DNA of 64,000 bases from Campylobacterales bacterium (GCA_026390135.1 JAPLGN010000034.1:62001-126000); one strand, 5' to 3'; shown: positions 52,691 through 61,770, numbered from the stretch's first letter. Translations and numbers: made by a program. Notes: generated from the letters alone by a model not told the origin.

Positions 52691-53700
52691 TTTACTCCTT
52701 TGGTGTTAATAATATACAATGCCATGTCAATCAATCGGTTTGAATAGCCCCATTCGTTATCGTACCATGCCATAATCTTGATCAAATTTCCGTCGATAAC
52801 TTGAATCAAGTCATCCGCAACCGTGGCACTAAAAGGTGATCCGACAAAATCTTGCGACACACGATACCGCTCATCAATTTCTAAAATCCCGCGCATTTGA
52901 CCGTTGGCATAGGATTTGAAAAGAGCACTGATCTCTTCCTTGGTTGTTTTTTTTGAGACAACCACGTTCAAATCCACCATCGACACATCCGGAGTGGGAA
53001 CGCGAACACTTTGACCGTGCAGTTTTCCTTCTAAATTCGGAAGAACCAAACTAATGGCCTTAGCTGCACCCGTCGTTGTAGGTACCATATTGACACCTGC
53101 TGCACGAGAACGGCGCTTATCTTGAGCGTGTGCAGTATCGATGATCGCTTGTCCATTCGTATACGCATGAATCGTCGTCATCAACCCTTTTTCAATGCCT
53201 AGTTCTTCATCTAAAATCCGAGCAATAGGACCCAGGCAGTTCGTCGTGCAGGAAGCATTTGAAATTATATCTTCACCCTTGTACAAATGCTCATTTACAC
53301 CTAATACAAACGTTGGTATTTGTGAATCTTGAGCAGGCGCTGAGAGAATCACTTTTTTAACCCCTTTGCGCAGATGATGAGCAGTTGCATTTCCAGTCAA
53401 GAAAAGTCCGCTGCACTCCAAAACAACATCTGCACCGCACGCTCCAAAATCAAGATTTTCAGGATTTTTTTCACAAAATATTTTGACACTCTTCGACCCA
53501 ATTTTGAGATGCTCTCCATCCATCACGCTGACTGCATCAAATTGCCCATGTACGGAATCATTTTGTAAAAGATAACACATCATCTCTATGGATGCCATAT
53601 CATTAATTGCAACCAATTCCACATCATCACGTCCGGCAATAAGGCGGGTTACACAGCGTCCTATTCGACCGAATCCATTGATAGCGATTTTTAACGCCAT
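52687..53700 (-). CDS. gap: Glyceraldehyde-3-phosphate dehydrogenase
   Basis: [55 protein letters not shown]; start at 53700. Confidence 0.98.
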   Translation of the reverse strand: MALKIAINGFGRIGRCVTRLIAGRDDVELVAINDMASIEMMCYLLQNDSVHGQFDAVSVMDGEHLKIGSKSVKIFCEKNPENLDFGACGADVVLECSGLFLTGNATAHHLRKGVKKVILSAPAQDSQIPTFVLGVNEHLYKGEDIISNASCTTNCLGPIARILDEELGIEKGLMTTIHAYTNGQAIIDTAHAQDKRRSRAAGVNMVPTTTGAAKAISLVLPNLEGKLHGQSVRVPTPDVSMVDLNVVVSKKTTKEEISALFKSYANGQMRGILEIDERYRVSQDFVGSPFSATVADDLIQVIDGNLIKIMAWYDNEWGYSNRLIDMALYIINTKGVK

Positions 53701-53777
53701 AAAACTATTTCCCTTGTTACCATAATAAGGGGATTTTACCAAAAATCGGTTATAATTTCGTTTAAAAGAAGTTATAG

Positions 53778-54323
53778 ATGAACATTGCTCTCTATGGTGG
53801 TAGTTTCGATCCTCCTCATATCGGGCATGTACGTGTAGCACTTAAAGCACTTGAAATGCTGGAGATTGATAAGCTTATTATCGTTCCGGCATTTAAGAAC
53901 CCATTTAAGCCCTCCGTGAGTGCCGATGGCATGCAGCGGTTACAATGGTTAAAAAAGATATTTGCGTCCACTCCAAAAATTGAGATAAGCTCTTTCGAGA
54001 TTGACCAACATAGAAGTGTCTATACGATTGAAACCGTACGTCATTACGCGAAAATTTGCGACAAGCTCTATCTGATCATCGGAGCCGATAATTTAGCAAC
54101 GCTTCAACAGTGGCGCGATATTGATGCACTGCGCACCATGGTGACGTTTGTCGTAGCCTCTCGAGACGGAATACACATTCCCAATGAAATGATCACCCTC
54201 CCTGTAAATGAGGGGGTTAGTTCAACCGATTTTCGTCACTCGTTTGGTTCGCTTGGACTGGATGAGGAAATCGAAAATGACATTACAACATACTATAAGG
54301 AACATTATGAACCCACGAATTGA
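53778..54323 (+). CDS. nadD: Nicotinate-nucleotide adenylyltransferase
   Basis: MNIALYGGSFDPPHIGHVRVALKAL, LIIGADNLATLQQWRDI. Confidence 0.95.
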   Translation: MNIALYGGSFDPPHIGHVRVALKALEMLEIDKLIIVPAFKNPFKPSVSADGMQRLQWLKKIFASTPKIEISSFEIDQHRSVYTIETVRHYAKICDKLYLIIGADNLATLQQWRDIDALRTMVTFVVASRDGIHIPNEMITLPVNEGVSSTDFRHSFGSLGLDEEIENDITTYYKEHYEPTN

Positions 54324-54636
54324 AAAAATCAGTTCTATTCTCGATATGAACAAAGCAGAAAACATCGAAGTATTTGAACTCATCGGCAGTGACTATTTCG
54401 CTGACTATGTAGTCCTCGCATCATCATTGGGTGAGCGTCATACCATCGCATTACTCGATCACCTCAAAAGAGGGCTAAAACCTGAAGAACAGTTTTTATA
54501 CGTTGACGAAAGCGGCGATTGGGTTGCTATTGATTTGGGTGATATTCTTATCCATATTTTAACACCGCAATACCGTCTTAAATATGACCTAGAAAGCTTC
54601 TTAAAAGATGTTGCTGCACGAAAGAATAAAGACTAA
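54307..54636 (+). CDS. rsfS: Ribosome silencing factor RsfS
   Basis: MNPRIEKISSILDMNKAENIEVFEL...SGDWVAIDLGDILIHILTPQYRLKYDLESF; internal Met start. Confidence 0.93.
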   Translation: MNPRIEKISSILDMNKAENIEVFELIGSDYFADYVVLASSLGERHTIALLDHLKRGLKPEEQFLYVDESGDWVAIDLGDILIHILTPQYRLKYDLESFLKDVAARKNKD

Positions 54637-54670
54637 AAGAGCGTTTCAATAGCCTTTAAGTTTTATCGGC

Positions 54671-54676
54671 TATAAT
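54671..54676 (+). promoter_or_regulatory. Candidate -10 box of tRNA-Arg promoter
   Basis: tataat 17 nt upstream of the mature tRNA 5' end, in tcggctataatttcgtt; same context (tcggttataatttcgtt) upstream of nadD at 53751. Confidence 0.45.
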
Positions 54677-54693
54677 TTCGTTCTCTTTAATGT

Positions 54694-54770
54694 GCGTCCG
54701 TAGCTCAGCTGGATAGAGCACCGGTTTGCGGTACCGGCGGTCAGGGATTCGAATTCCTTCGGGCGCACCA
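54694..54770 (+). tRNA. tRNA-Arg, anticodon GCG
   Basis: Hand-folded: acceptor GCGTCCG/CGGGCGC, D stem GCTC/GAGC, anticodon stem CCGGT/ACCGG with loop TTGCGGT, T stem AGGGA/TCCTT, encoded CCA. Confidence 0.95.
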
Positions 54771-54980
54771 TTTACAAACACCGTAATCATCGAACTTCCC
54801 TCAACTTTTATCAAACACTAAAATCACTTAAGAATTCACTGGGACATACCTTGGGACATACTTTTGCATAATTTTTGTCAGCCGCCAATTTATTCTTCTC
54901 CTTCCAACAATCAAATGTAATAGTTTTTAAAAAAGTTTAGTACCATAATACAATTACTGTTACTGCCCAAGGAATCGCTT

Positions 54981-56756
54981 ATGCTATCCGATAAGAAATT
55001 AAAGTTTTTATACAATAAAAAATATGACGTCATTCTTCCACATAGAGCGTGCCTAAAATATACAAAGCTAGAATCTATTGAAGATCATGAGTACACTTAT
55101 CGTATCGCATTTGAAATGCTTATACGAACAAAATCATTTAAAAAACTCTTTGATGTAAAAATTGAGGATAGAGGTGAAAAATGGATTTCAGAAGCTAAAG
55201 CTTTAGGCTTGGATACATATGTAATCAAGCAAGAGTATAGACCATCTTTTGGTAGTTTATTATATGAAGCTTCAGATTCCTTTACAATAGGTGATATTGG
55301 AGAAGGTGGTATAGATGGTCTTATGAAGCTGGTTGGCTATTACTACGATAAAAACAAAATTTATGCAATTAACGAAAAATATTCACTACAATATACATGC
55401 ACTGAAGAAATAGATGGCAATGAAGTCTATATCAATCGACAACACTACTCAATCCCATGCAAAGATTTAAATTCACGAAATAATTCAATTATTATGAAAC
55501 CTATTGATAGAGATCTACGATTAAGAGAGCTAGAGGATGATTTTTTATCTACATTAACTTTGAAAGAGATCATAAACTTTAATGCCGTTGTGAATAGTTT
55601 TTGGAATAAACATCCATTAGTTGCAAATCTTGATGAAGATGATAGCCTATCAAGGCTGATAAATTTTTATATAAAAAGAGACAAAATATATGAAGTTAAA
55701 GATCACAAAGCGAAAGAACTAAAATACGTAAAGATTCAATCTCCCGACAGTTATTCTATTTTATCTAATCACTCAAACTTTTATATACCTTGTAGAGTGA
55801 AGAAAAATAATACAATAGTTATTGAGTTTAAGCAGCTAAGTTTAACTATACCGTTAGACGAAATAGATTCATCAGATTTGCAATTAGAAGAAAAATTCTC
55901 AGCACACATAAAATTATCAGAAATCGATTACTTAGGTAACAATAAAAGTAGCGCACTCAAAATATCTGATATTCAGAATGGATTAAATAAACTAATTCAG
56001 TACTATATTGATAGGAATAGAATCTTTCCAAATGAATTTATTAACACTAGAACTAAAAAAATATATAAGCACTGTAGTGTCAAAAAATATTTCAATGATA
56101 ATCATAGTCCTATTCAAAGTATAATTTTAGGCTCAAACACGTACTACATTCCTTGTAAAAAAAAAGATTCATCTAAAAATGAGATTGAATTGAAGCGGAT
56201 TAGTAAAAATCTTTCTCTTAAAATATTAGAAGATTGTTTTGTAAAAACAATAAACAAATCTGACATTACAAATACAGAGTTAAAAATTTCTCCTACATAT
56301 ACGGTGCCAGCATTAAAATTTGATGAATCCACAATAATCAACCTACCAGTTAACATTAATTTGCCACCAAAAGAGCTAGTAGCATATATAGAAAAAATTA
56401 AAAAAGATTATGATGATAAAAATACAAATTTAAAACATCCGATTGAAATAATCGGTGAAGAGCTAATTCGTGCTGACAAACCAAAGTCTATTGCTGAATT
56501 AGAAACAAATGAAATGAAGAAGAATATTGCAGACATCTTTTACATACATGATATACTAGAAGTTTTTTTAGAGCTAAAAGAGAGGATTAAAAAAGAACGA
56601 AAAGAAGAATACGATGAAAAAAAGCTTTTAAAGAAAATTAGGCGTCTCGCTGGTTTCTCAAAAAACAAGATTACAATTGCTAAAACTTACATCAACTATT
56701 ACATACGTGATGAAAGATATAAAGAACTAATCACTGGCGTATCGAGCAAAGAATAA
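54981..56756 (+). CDS. Unknown 591-aa protein with three internal ~95-aa repeats
   Basis: Internal repeat unit aligned by eye; no family recognised. Confidence 0.85.
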   Translation: MLSDKKLKFLYNKKYDVILPHRACLKYTKLESIEDHEYTYRIAFEMLIRTKSFKKLFDVKIEDRGEKWISEAKALGLDTYVIKQEYRPSFGSLLYEASDSFTIGDIGEGGIDGLMKLVGYYYDKNKIYAINEKYSLQYTCTEEIDGNEVYINRQHYSIPCKDLNSRNNSIIMKPIDRDLRLRELEDDFLSTLTLKEIINFNAVVNSFWNKHPLVANLDEDDSLSRLINFYIKRDKIYEVKDHKAKELKYVKIQSPDSYSILSNHSNFYIPCRVKKNNTIVIEFKQLSLTIPLDEIDSSDLQLEEKFSAHIKLSEIDYLGNNKSSALKISDIQNGLNKLIQYYIDRNRIFPNEFINTRTKKIYKHCSVKKYFNDNHSPIQSIILGSNTYYIPCKKKDSSKNEIELKRISKNLSLKILEDCFVKTINKSDITNTELKISPTYTVPALKFDESTIINLPVNINLPPKELVAYIEKIKKDYDDKNTNLKHPIEIIGEELIRADKPKSIAELETNEMKKNIADIFYIHDILEVFLELKERIKKERKEEYDEKKLLKKIRRLAGFSKNKITIAKTYINYYIRDERYKELITGVSSKE

Positions 56757-56851
56757 AATCAGTGCACTTTTTCTCACTGACACCTATGATGAAACAATTC
56801 AACAGATGAAATCCTCGTACCCCTCTGATAAATTCAGAGGGGACGGGGGAG

Positions 56852-57133
56852 TTATGCTTTTGTGTCTATATCTTCTACCATTTTTTCATATTTAAAAAAC
56901 TCACAAATATCAACTTCCAATACATTTGCAATTTTGACCAAATGTTCAATATTAAAATGTTTATTATTGATTCCAAGTTCTGCCATAGAAATAGTACCTA
57001 CCGCTTTATGACCAATAGCTAATGCGAGGGTTAGTTGAGAGATGTTTTTTGATTTGCGTATTGATTTGACATTGCGCCCTATTTGTTTATAGATAGCGGT
57101 CATTTGTGCATCATCAATCGTGCAATCATTCAT
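56852..57133 (-). CDS. XRE-family transcriptional regulator
   Basis: HTH: IGRNVKSIRKSKNISQLTLALAIGHKAVGTISMAELGINNKHFNIEHLVKIANVLEVDICEFF. Confidence 0.85.
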   Translation of the reverse strand: MNDCTIDDAQMTAIYKQIGRNVKSIRKSKNISQLTLALAIGHKAVGTISMAELGINNKHFNIEHLVKIANVLEVDICEFFKYEKMVEDIDTKA

Positions 57134-57192
57134 TAAATAAAATACCTATAGTTAAACTAACCATAAGTATATATATGTCATAAACTTATCTC

Positions 57193-57210
57193 AACTAACT
57201 ATAGTTAGTT
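57193..57210. promoter_or_regulatory. 18-bp perfect palindrome, candidate operator for the XRE regulator
   Basis: AACTAACTATAGTTAGTT in the divergent intergenic region; related TATAGTTAAACTAAC about 45 bp away. Confidence 0.5.
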
Positions 57211-57232
57211 ATTTAAAAAACAAAGGCTTGGT

Positions 57233-58309
57233 ATGTTGAAGAAAATATTGATTATGTCAATGTTATTAATTAGTGGTTTAAATGCAGATATATTTCAAGA
57301 CTTTAAAGACGCTGCATTAAAAGCTGGACAACAATTTGAAGAAGCTCAGAAAAAATTGAATAATCCGCTCAATGAAGATGTGAATGTAGAGAAAATCGAA
57401 GCAGCACCTGCTATTCAAAATACTCACCAATTTAACAGTCTTGCCGAAGAAGCAGCTTTTAAAAAACAGCAAGAGCAACAAAAAAATGCTAATAAAAAAA
57501 GTCGGGAAGAGGAGCTAAAAAATGTAATCATCCCAAGAATTAAAGTTCTTCGCACTTCTGAAGCTAGTTTTTATCAGAAATATTTTGTAAACGAAAAGGA
57601 TACAAAAGAACAGATTGATAAAAAATTTCAAAACAAAGCTCAATTATTTCAGGACATGCAAAAGGATTTCACAAATTTAGACACTGAAAGAAAGGAACTT
57701 TATAATTTTTTAAATGATGATAACTACCCTATGGGGAAAAGTGACATTGAACTACAGATCCTGGGAGAAAATTTTAAAGAAAGGCATTGGTCTGGAGAGT
57801 TATCTTCGATATTTGCCAATATTGGACAAGATTATGTGGGATATTGCTCTAATTACGAAAACGATAAATTTATGAGTTGGTCTGATGAACTAACGATTGA
57901 CATACTCAACGGGAATAACCATACTAATGCCGATTATTATGCAAAATATCTAAAATGTACATATGTCACATATGAAAAAAGACAAAAAAAAGCCCAAGAA
58001 GAAAAACAAAAAGCTATTCAACAAGCACAAGCCCAAAAACAACAACAACTCAGTCTTGCAAATGAAAAAAAAGAGAGACAAAGAGTCCAAGGTGCTTGTC
58101 AAGCATGGAGAACAAAAGCGAATCGAATGGTGTATTCACTTGGGGTGGGAGATAAAGTGATGAAAAACAGTGCTGTTTTCATAATTCAGGGTGCGAATGC
58201 CAATACATTTTTAGTGAACGCATTAGGCTATAACATATATTTACAAAAAAGTGATTGTATCGCTTATGAAGCTTTGAAAACAGCTCCAAGCCCATATTGT
58301 TATCAATAA
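57233..58309 (+). CDS. Secreted/periplasmic protein of unknown function
   Basis: Signal peptide MLKKILIMSMLLISGLNA; Gln/Lys-rich coiled-coil middle. Confidence 0.8.
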   Translation: MLKKILIMSMLLISGLNADIFQDFKDAALKAGQQFEEAQKKLNNPLNEDVNVEKIEAAPAIQNTHQFNSLAEEAAFKKQQEQQKNANKKSREEELKNVIIPRIKVLRTSEASFYQKYFVNEKDTKEQIDKKFQNKAQLFQDMQKDFTNLDTERKELYNFLNDDNYPMGKSDIELQILGENFKERHWSGELSSIFANIGQDYVGYCSNYENDKFMSWSDELTIDILNGNNHTNADYYAKYLKCTYVTYEKRQKKAQEEKQKAIQQAQAQKQQQLSLANEKKERQRVQGACQAWRTKANRMVYSLGVGDKVMKNSAVFIIQGANANTFLVNALGYNIYLQKSDCIAYEALKTAPSPYCYQ

Positions 58310-58347
58310 AATTTCTTGTAAATTCAAAATTTTAAAAAAGAGGTCAT

Positions 58348-58728
58348 ATGCAAAAAGTATTTTCTGTTCTATTGATTTGCTCATCGGTAGTATTCGCTGA
58401 AGTTAAATTATCCTCATCTTATAATAAATGTATGGATAAATCAGGTGGTGTCACCGCTTTGGGACTTGACTGTATGAATATTGAGACTGAAATTCAAGAT
58501 AAAAAGCTCAACAAATTCTATAAAAGCGCCATGAAAATGTTGGAACCAAAAAAACAAGCTGAACTCAAAGATGTTCAAAGATTCTGGATAAAATATAGAG
58601 ATGCTCAATGTGGATTTTACATAGGATTGACAGGCGGAACGATGGATAATACAAACTCATCATCTTGTTTTTTGACCATGACTGCTGAGCGAGCGCAAGA
58701 GCTAGAATCTATTGCAGGGATGCTGTAA
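58348..58728 (+). CDS. LprI/DUF1311-like secreted protein
   Basis: Signal peptide, four Cys in YNKCMDKSGGVTALGLDCMNIETEIQDKKLNKFYKSAM...FWIKYRDAQCGF. Confidence 0.75.
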   Translation: MQKVFSVLLICSSVVFAEVKLSSSYNKCMDKSGGVTALGLDCMNIETEIQDKKLNKFYKSAMKMLEPKKQAELKDVQRFWIKYRDAQCGFYIGLTGGTMDNTNSSSCFLTMTAERAQELESIAGML

Positions 58729-58798
58729 TCTTATTACATACATGCTCATAGACAACGCTAGAAGTGATGTAATCTGCTAAACTAATACCTTCTAAAAC

Positions 58799-58831
58799 CA
58801 TAAGGGTCACACATGAAGTGTGGCTCTTATG
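58799..58831. terminator. Strong hairpin (14-bp stem with two G-U pairs, 5-nt loop) downstream of the LprI-like gene
   Basis: cataagggtcacac-atgaa-gtgtggctcttatg; no good T-tract, so possibly only an mRNA 3'-end hairpin. Confidence 0.5.
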
Positions 58832-58867
58832 ACAATATATCTTCTCCTCAACTAAGCCCAATATCGA

Positions 58868-58886
58868 TGTAAACACCAAAAAAATC
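58868..58886 (+). repeat. 19-nt direct repeat, copy 1
   Basis: tgtaaacaccaaaaaaatc, identical at 59039..59057. Confidence 0.85.
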
Positions 58887-59038
58887 TTCTCACCATCTGA
58901 ACATCATCTCACCTACAAGAGCTTTGCTGTAGATGTACTGCTAAATAGCGGTAGATTTCTCCCGTTACTCCATGGTTATCTCCGATTCACCCCTACAAAA
59001 AATGAACTCCAAATATTTATACCCACATATTATCAAGC

Positions 59039-59057
59039 TGTAAACACCAAAAAAATC
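59039..59057 (+). repeat. 19-nt direct repeat, copy 2
   Basis: tgtaaacaccaaaaaaatc, identical at 58868..58886. Confidence 0.85.
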
Positions 59058-59074
59058 CGATCAAAGGAGCATCA

Positions 59075-59179
59075 ATGCTATCCATAACACAGTGTCTTAC
59101 CGTGATTATCGCCATTGCCACAATTGTGGTCAACACCCTCGATTCAAAGAGAAAAAGCCCAATGGATTTTGATTCTTGA
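59075..59179 (+). CDS. 34-aa single-TM miniprotein, not in ORF track
   Basis: AAAGGAGC RBS; MLSITQCLTVIIAIATIVVNTLDSKRKSPMDFDS*. Confidence 0.5.
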   Translation: MLSITQCLTVIIAIATIVVNTLDSKRKSPMDFDS

Positions 59180-59210
59180 ATCTTTAACTAAAAATACAAA
59201 AGGATAAACC

Positions 59211-60029
59211 ATGTCTGCATTACACCCACTAACCCAAGCTCAACTCCTAGAGCAATGCCCAGCACTTTTTACCAGTGCTCCTCACTCTAGCGCATCAGAT
59301 CAGTATCACTTCGTCAGCACGGTCGAAGTCATAGATGAGATCCGTCAACACAGTTGGTTCCCCGTGTCTGTCCAAGAAGCCTCCGTACGAGATGAGGATA
59401 AATTTGGATTTCAGCGCCATTTAGTGCGCTTCAGACACTTCGATGACCTTGTTAATCCAAAAGAAAATGCTGTAGAGCTGTTGCTCTTCAATTCCCATGA
59501 CCGTAGTACCGCATTTTCTATTAGCATCGGGATATATCGATTTGTGTGTGCAAACGGTCTTGTAGTAGCTGACAGTGTTTTTCAAAGCTATAAAATCAAA
59601 CACATCGGAGATCGTGAGAACGATGTCACTACTGCCATCGCTAATATTGGTACATTCAAACCATTTCTTCAAAAAAAGATCGACACCTTTGAAGCTATTA
59701 TCCTCACTCCTACTGAGCAAGAGTCATTTGCAAAAGCAGCGATACCGCTCCGGTTTGATGAACAGCTTAAAGTTAATCACCGTGATTTGCTTATCCCCCA
59801 TAGGGTAGAGGATGAGAAATCGGATCTCTACACCACCCTCAACATTATTCAGGAAAATCTCCTGCGTGGAAACGTCAAAGGGGTAAATTCACAAACAGGA
59901 CGCAACTTCACTTCGAGAGAGATCACTTCCATATCCAAAGATGTTGATGTTAATCGGGGGCTATGGGATATTGCAGAACGTATTGCCTCTATTAAATCAC
60001 CTGAGTCAACTATGGCTATTGCAGCCTAG
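59211..60029 (+). CDS. DUF932 domain protein
   Basis: FVSTVEVIDEIRQHSWFPVSVQEASVRDEDKFGFQRHLVRFRH...LLLFNSHDRSTAFSISIGIYRFVCANGLVV. Confidence 0.85.
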   Translation: MSALHPLTQAQLLEQCPALFTSAPHSSASDQYHFVSTVEVIDEIRQHSWFPVSVQEASVRDEDKFGFQRHLVRFRHFDDLVNPKENAVELLLFNSHDRSTAFSISIGIYRFVCANGLVVADSVFQSYKIKHIGDRENDVTTAIANIGTFKPFLQKKIDTFEAIILTPTEQESFAKAAIPLRFDEQLKVNHRDLLIPHRVEDEKSDLYTTLNIIQENLLRGNVKGVNSQTGRNFTSREITSISKDVDVNRGLWDIAERIASIKSPESTMAIAA

Positions 60030-60055
60030 CAATTACACCACAAAGGAACACCATT

Positions 60056-60637
60056 ATGAAAACAGAAAGCTACCGATTAGTAAAAGAAATGGAGCACATT
60101 AACCCTACGAATCTCGATTGGTTCAAACATCACATCAGAGGTATATTAGAGTCAAAAAAGCCTTTTCACGTCAAATGCGACTATATCGGACTCTCATTCC
60201 AAGAGATTGATGAAAAGATTGATTATCTCGCATCGGAAATCAAAGAGATTCAATCCATGAAAAAGTCGTTAGAGAGTGCGAAGAGCATAGCACTTGAAGC
60301 CGTCGCCTCTGTATTGGGGGAGTATGGGGTCGATCGTATTGATGGAACAATGATTAGCTCAATAACCATCACCCCCTCTAAGACCAAGATCAAAAACACT
60401 CTCACCATCCTCGATGCCAATGCGCTCATCTCATTAGGGTACGTCAATGTCACCATTGATGAAAAATCGATAATGGAAGCGATGTGTACCATAGAGGGAA
60501 TGGAAGAGGTTGACCAATATGTTGAAATTATTTCTACCGAAGAGCATATACCATCTCGTATCAAAGTCAATACAAAACGAAGCAGCGCCAACAATCAAGC
60601 TACAGAACTGCTGAAATACACAGAGGATGCAGCATGA
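60056..60637 (+). CDS. Siphovirus Gp157-like protein
   Basis: IDYLASEIKEIQSMKKSLESAKSIALEAVASVLGEYGVDRIDGTMISSITITPSKTKIK. Confidence 0.65.
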   Translation: MKTESYRLVKEMEHINPTNLDWFKHHIRGILESKKPFHVKCDYIGLSFQEIDEKIDYLASEIKEIQSMKKSLESAKSIALEAVASVLGEYGVDRIDGTMISSITITPSKTKIKNTLTILDANALISLGYVNVTIDEKSIMEAMCTIEGMEEVDQYVEIISTEEHIPSRIKVNTKRSSANNQATELLKYTEDAA

Positions 60638-61326
60638 GCGCACAACAGGAGGAATCAATGTTCACAGACAAACAGGTACAAGCTCTGCGTTACAACCTTG
60701 ACGGTAGCCGTGTTAAAACTCGTCAGCAAGGCAATGTCAATCTCTCTTACTTAGAGGGATATGATCTGATCGATACTGCGAATACCGTCTTCGGGTTTGG
60801 CAACTGGAGCTACAGCATCAGTACCCTAGAACAGGTTTCCGAAGAGATCAATGAAAAGAATAATAAGGTCATTGGGTACAAAGCTGTAGTTAATGTCGTC
60901 GTCCAAGATCTTCATCATTCTAAACATACTTCGAGAGAAGATTGCGGTTTCGGGACAGGTATCGCTAAGCAATATGCCGATGCTCATGAGTCGGGAGCTA
61001 AAGAAGCGGTAACCGATGCACTTAAACGCGCTCTTCGTACTTTCGGATCACAATTTGGAAATGCCTTGTACGATAAGCAACAGCGTAACGTAGATCATGT
61101 ACCGCCAGCACAAGATACAACCTCGCCTTCACCCCCTGCAAATCAATCAATTCCACAGGCTAATACATCCTCATTACATCAGTTAGGACTAGAGGTTCAG
61201 GAACATAATGGGGAACTGATCGTTTTAGGGAGTACGTATGGGAAACAGGAATTGCTGAAGAAAGAGGGGTATAGATGGGACGCTCAGCGTAAAGTTTGGT
61301 GGCAAAGCTCTCAAAAAGTCGCGTGA
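60634..61326 (+). CDS. Rad52/Rad22-like single-strand annealing protein
   Basis: LDGSRVKTRQQGNVNLSYLEGYDLIDTANTVFGFGNWSY...SREDCGFGTGIAKQYADAHESGAKEAVTDALKRALRTFGSQFGNALYDK. Confidence 0.88.
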   Translation: MSAQQEESMFTDKQVQALRYNLDGSRVKTRQQGNVNLSYLEGYDLIDTANTVFGFGNWSYSISTLEQVSEEINEKNNKVIGYKAVVNVVVQDLHHSKHTSREDCGFGTGIAKQYADAHESGAKEAVTDALKRALRTFGSQFGNALYDKQQRNVDHVPPAQDTTSPSPPANQSIPQANTSSLHQLGLEVQEHNGELIVLGSTYGKQELLKKEGYRWDAQRKVWWQSSQKVA

Positions 61327-61328
61327 TG

Positions 61329-61634
61329 ATGAGTATATTAATACCACTAGAATTGCTAATCGTTATTCCTGATTTGTACGAAACGGAAGAAATATCCGAT
61401 CCAATATGTTATATCAAACTGTTCACACCAGATAGCAATTGGACGTGGTATGTCATAGAGTTTTCAAAAGAAGATTCAAAAACGTGTTTTGGCTACGTTC
61501 AAGGCTTTGAAAGTGAATTGGGATACTTTTCTCTCGATGAATTAGAATTACTCCGTGGTTCGTTAGGACTTCCAGTTGAGCGAGATTTATCGTTTAAGCC
61601 TACGCTGTTATCCAAGATTAAAAGTGTCCAATAA
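61329..61634 (+). CDS. DUF2958 family protein
   Basis: LIPLELLIVIPDLYETEEISDPICYIKLFTPDSNWTWYVIEF...GYFSLDELELLRGSLGLPVERDL; start uncertain among internal Mets. Confidence 0.78.
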   Translation: MSILIPLELLIVIPDLYETEEISDPICYIKLFTPDSNWTWYVIEFSKEDSKTCFGYVQGFESELGYFSLDELELLRGSLGLPVERDLSFKPTLLSKIKSVQ

Positions 61635-61683
61635 AATAAAAAAGTTCTTGGCGAACTATGGTTTCGCTTACTGCTTATAAAAT

Positions 61684-61713
61684 GCCCCCAATAAGGGGCT
61701 ACTTCTTTTTTTG
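61684..61713 (+). terminator. Rho-independent terminator
   Basis: gcccc-caata-aggggc hairpin followed by a T-rich tract cttcttttttt. Confidence 0.7.
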
Positions 61714-61741
61714 ATCGTCTTACTCCATCACTCCATCACAC

Positions 61742-61770
61742 CTCTAATATAAAAAGCTTTTATATTAGAG
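61742..61770. repeat. AT-rich perfect 13-bp inverted repeat with 3-nt loop
   Basis: ctctaatataaaa-agc-ttttatattagag. Confidence 0.9.

Noticed and set aside
60250-60594. 114-aa antisense ORF in the Gp157-like gene
   Set aside because: No family evidence; mirrors the coding strand composition
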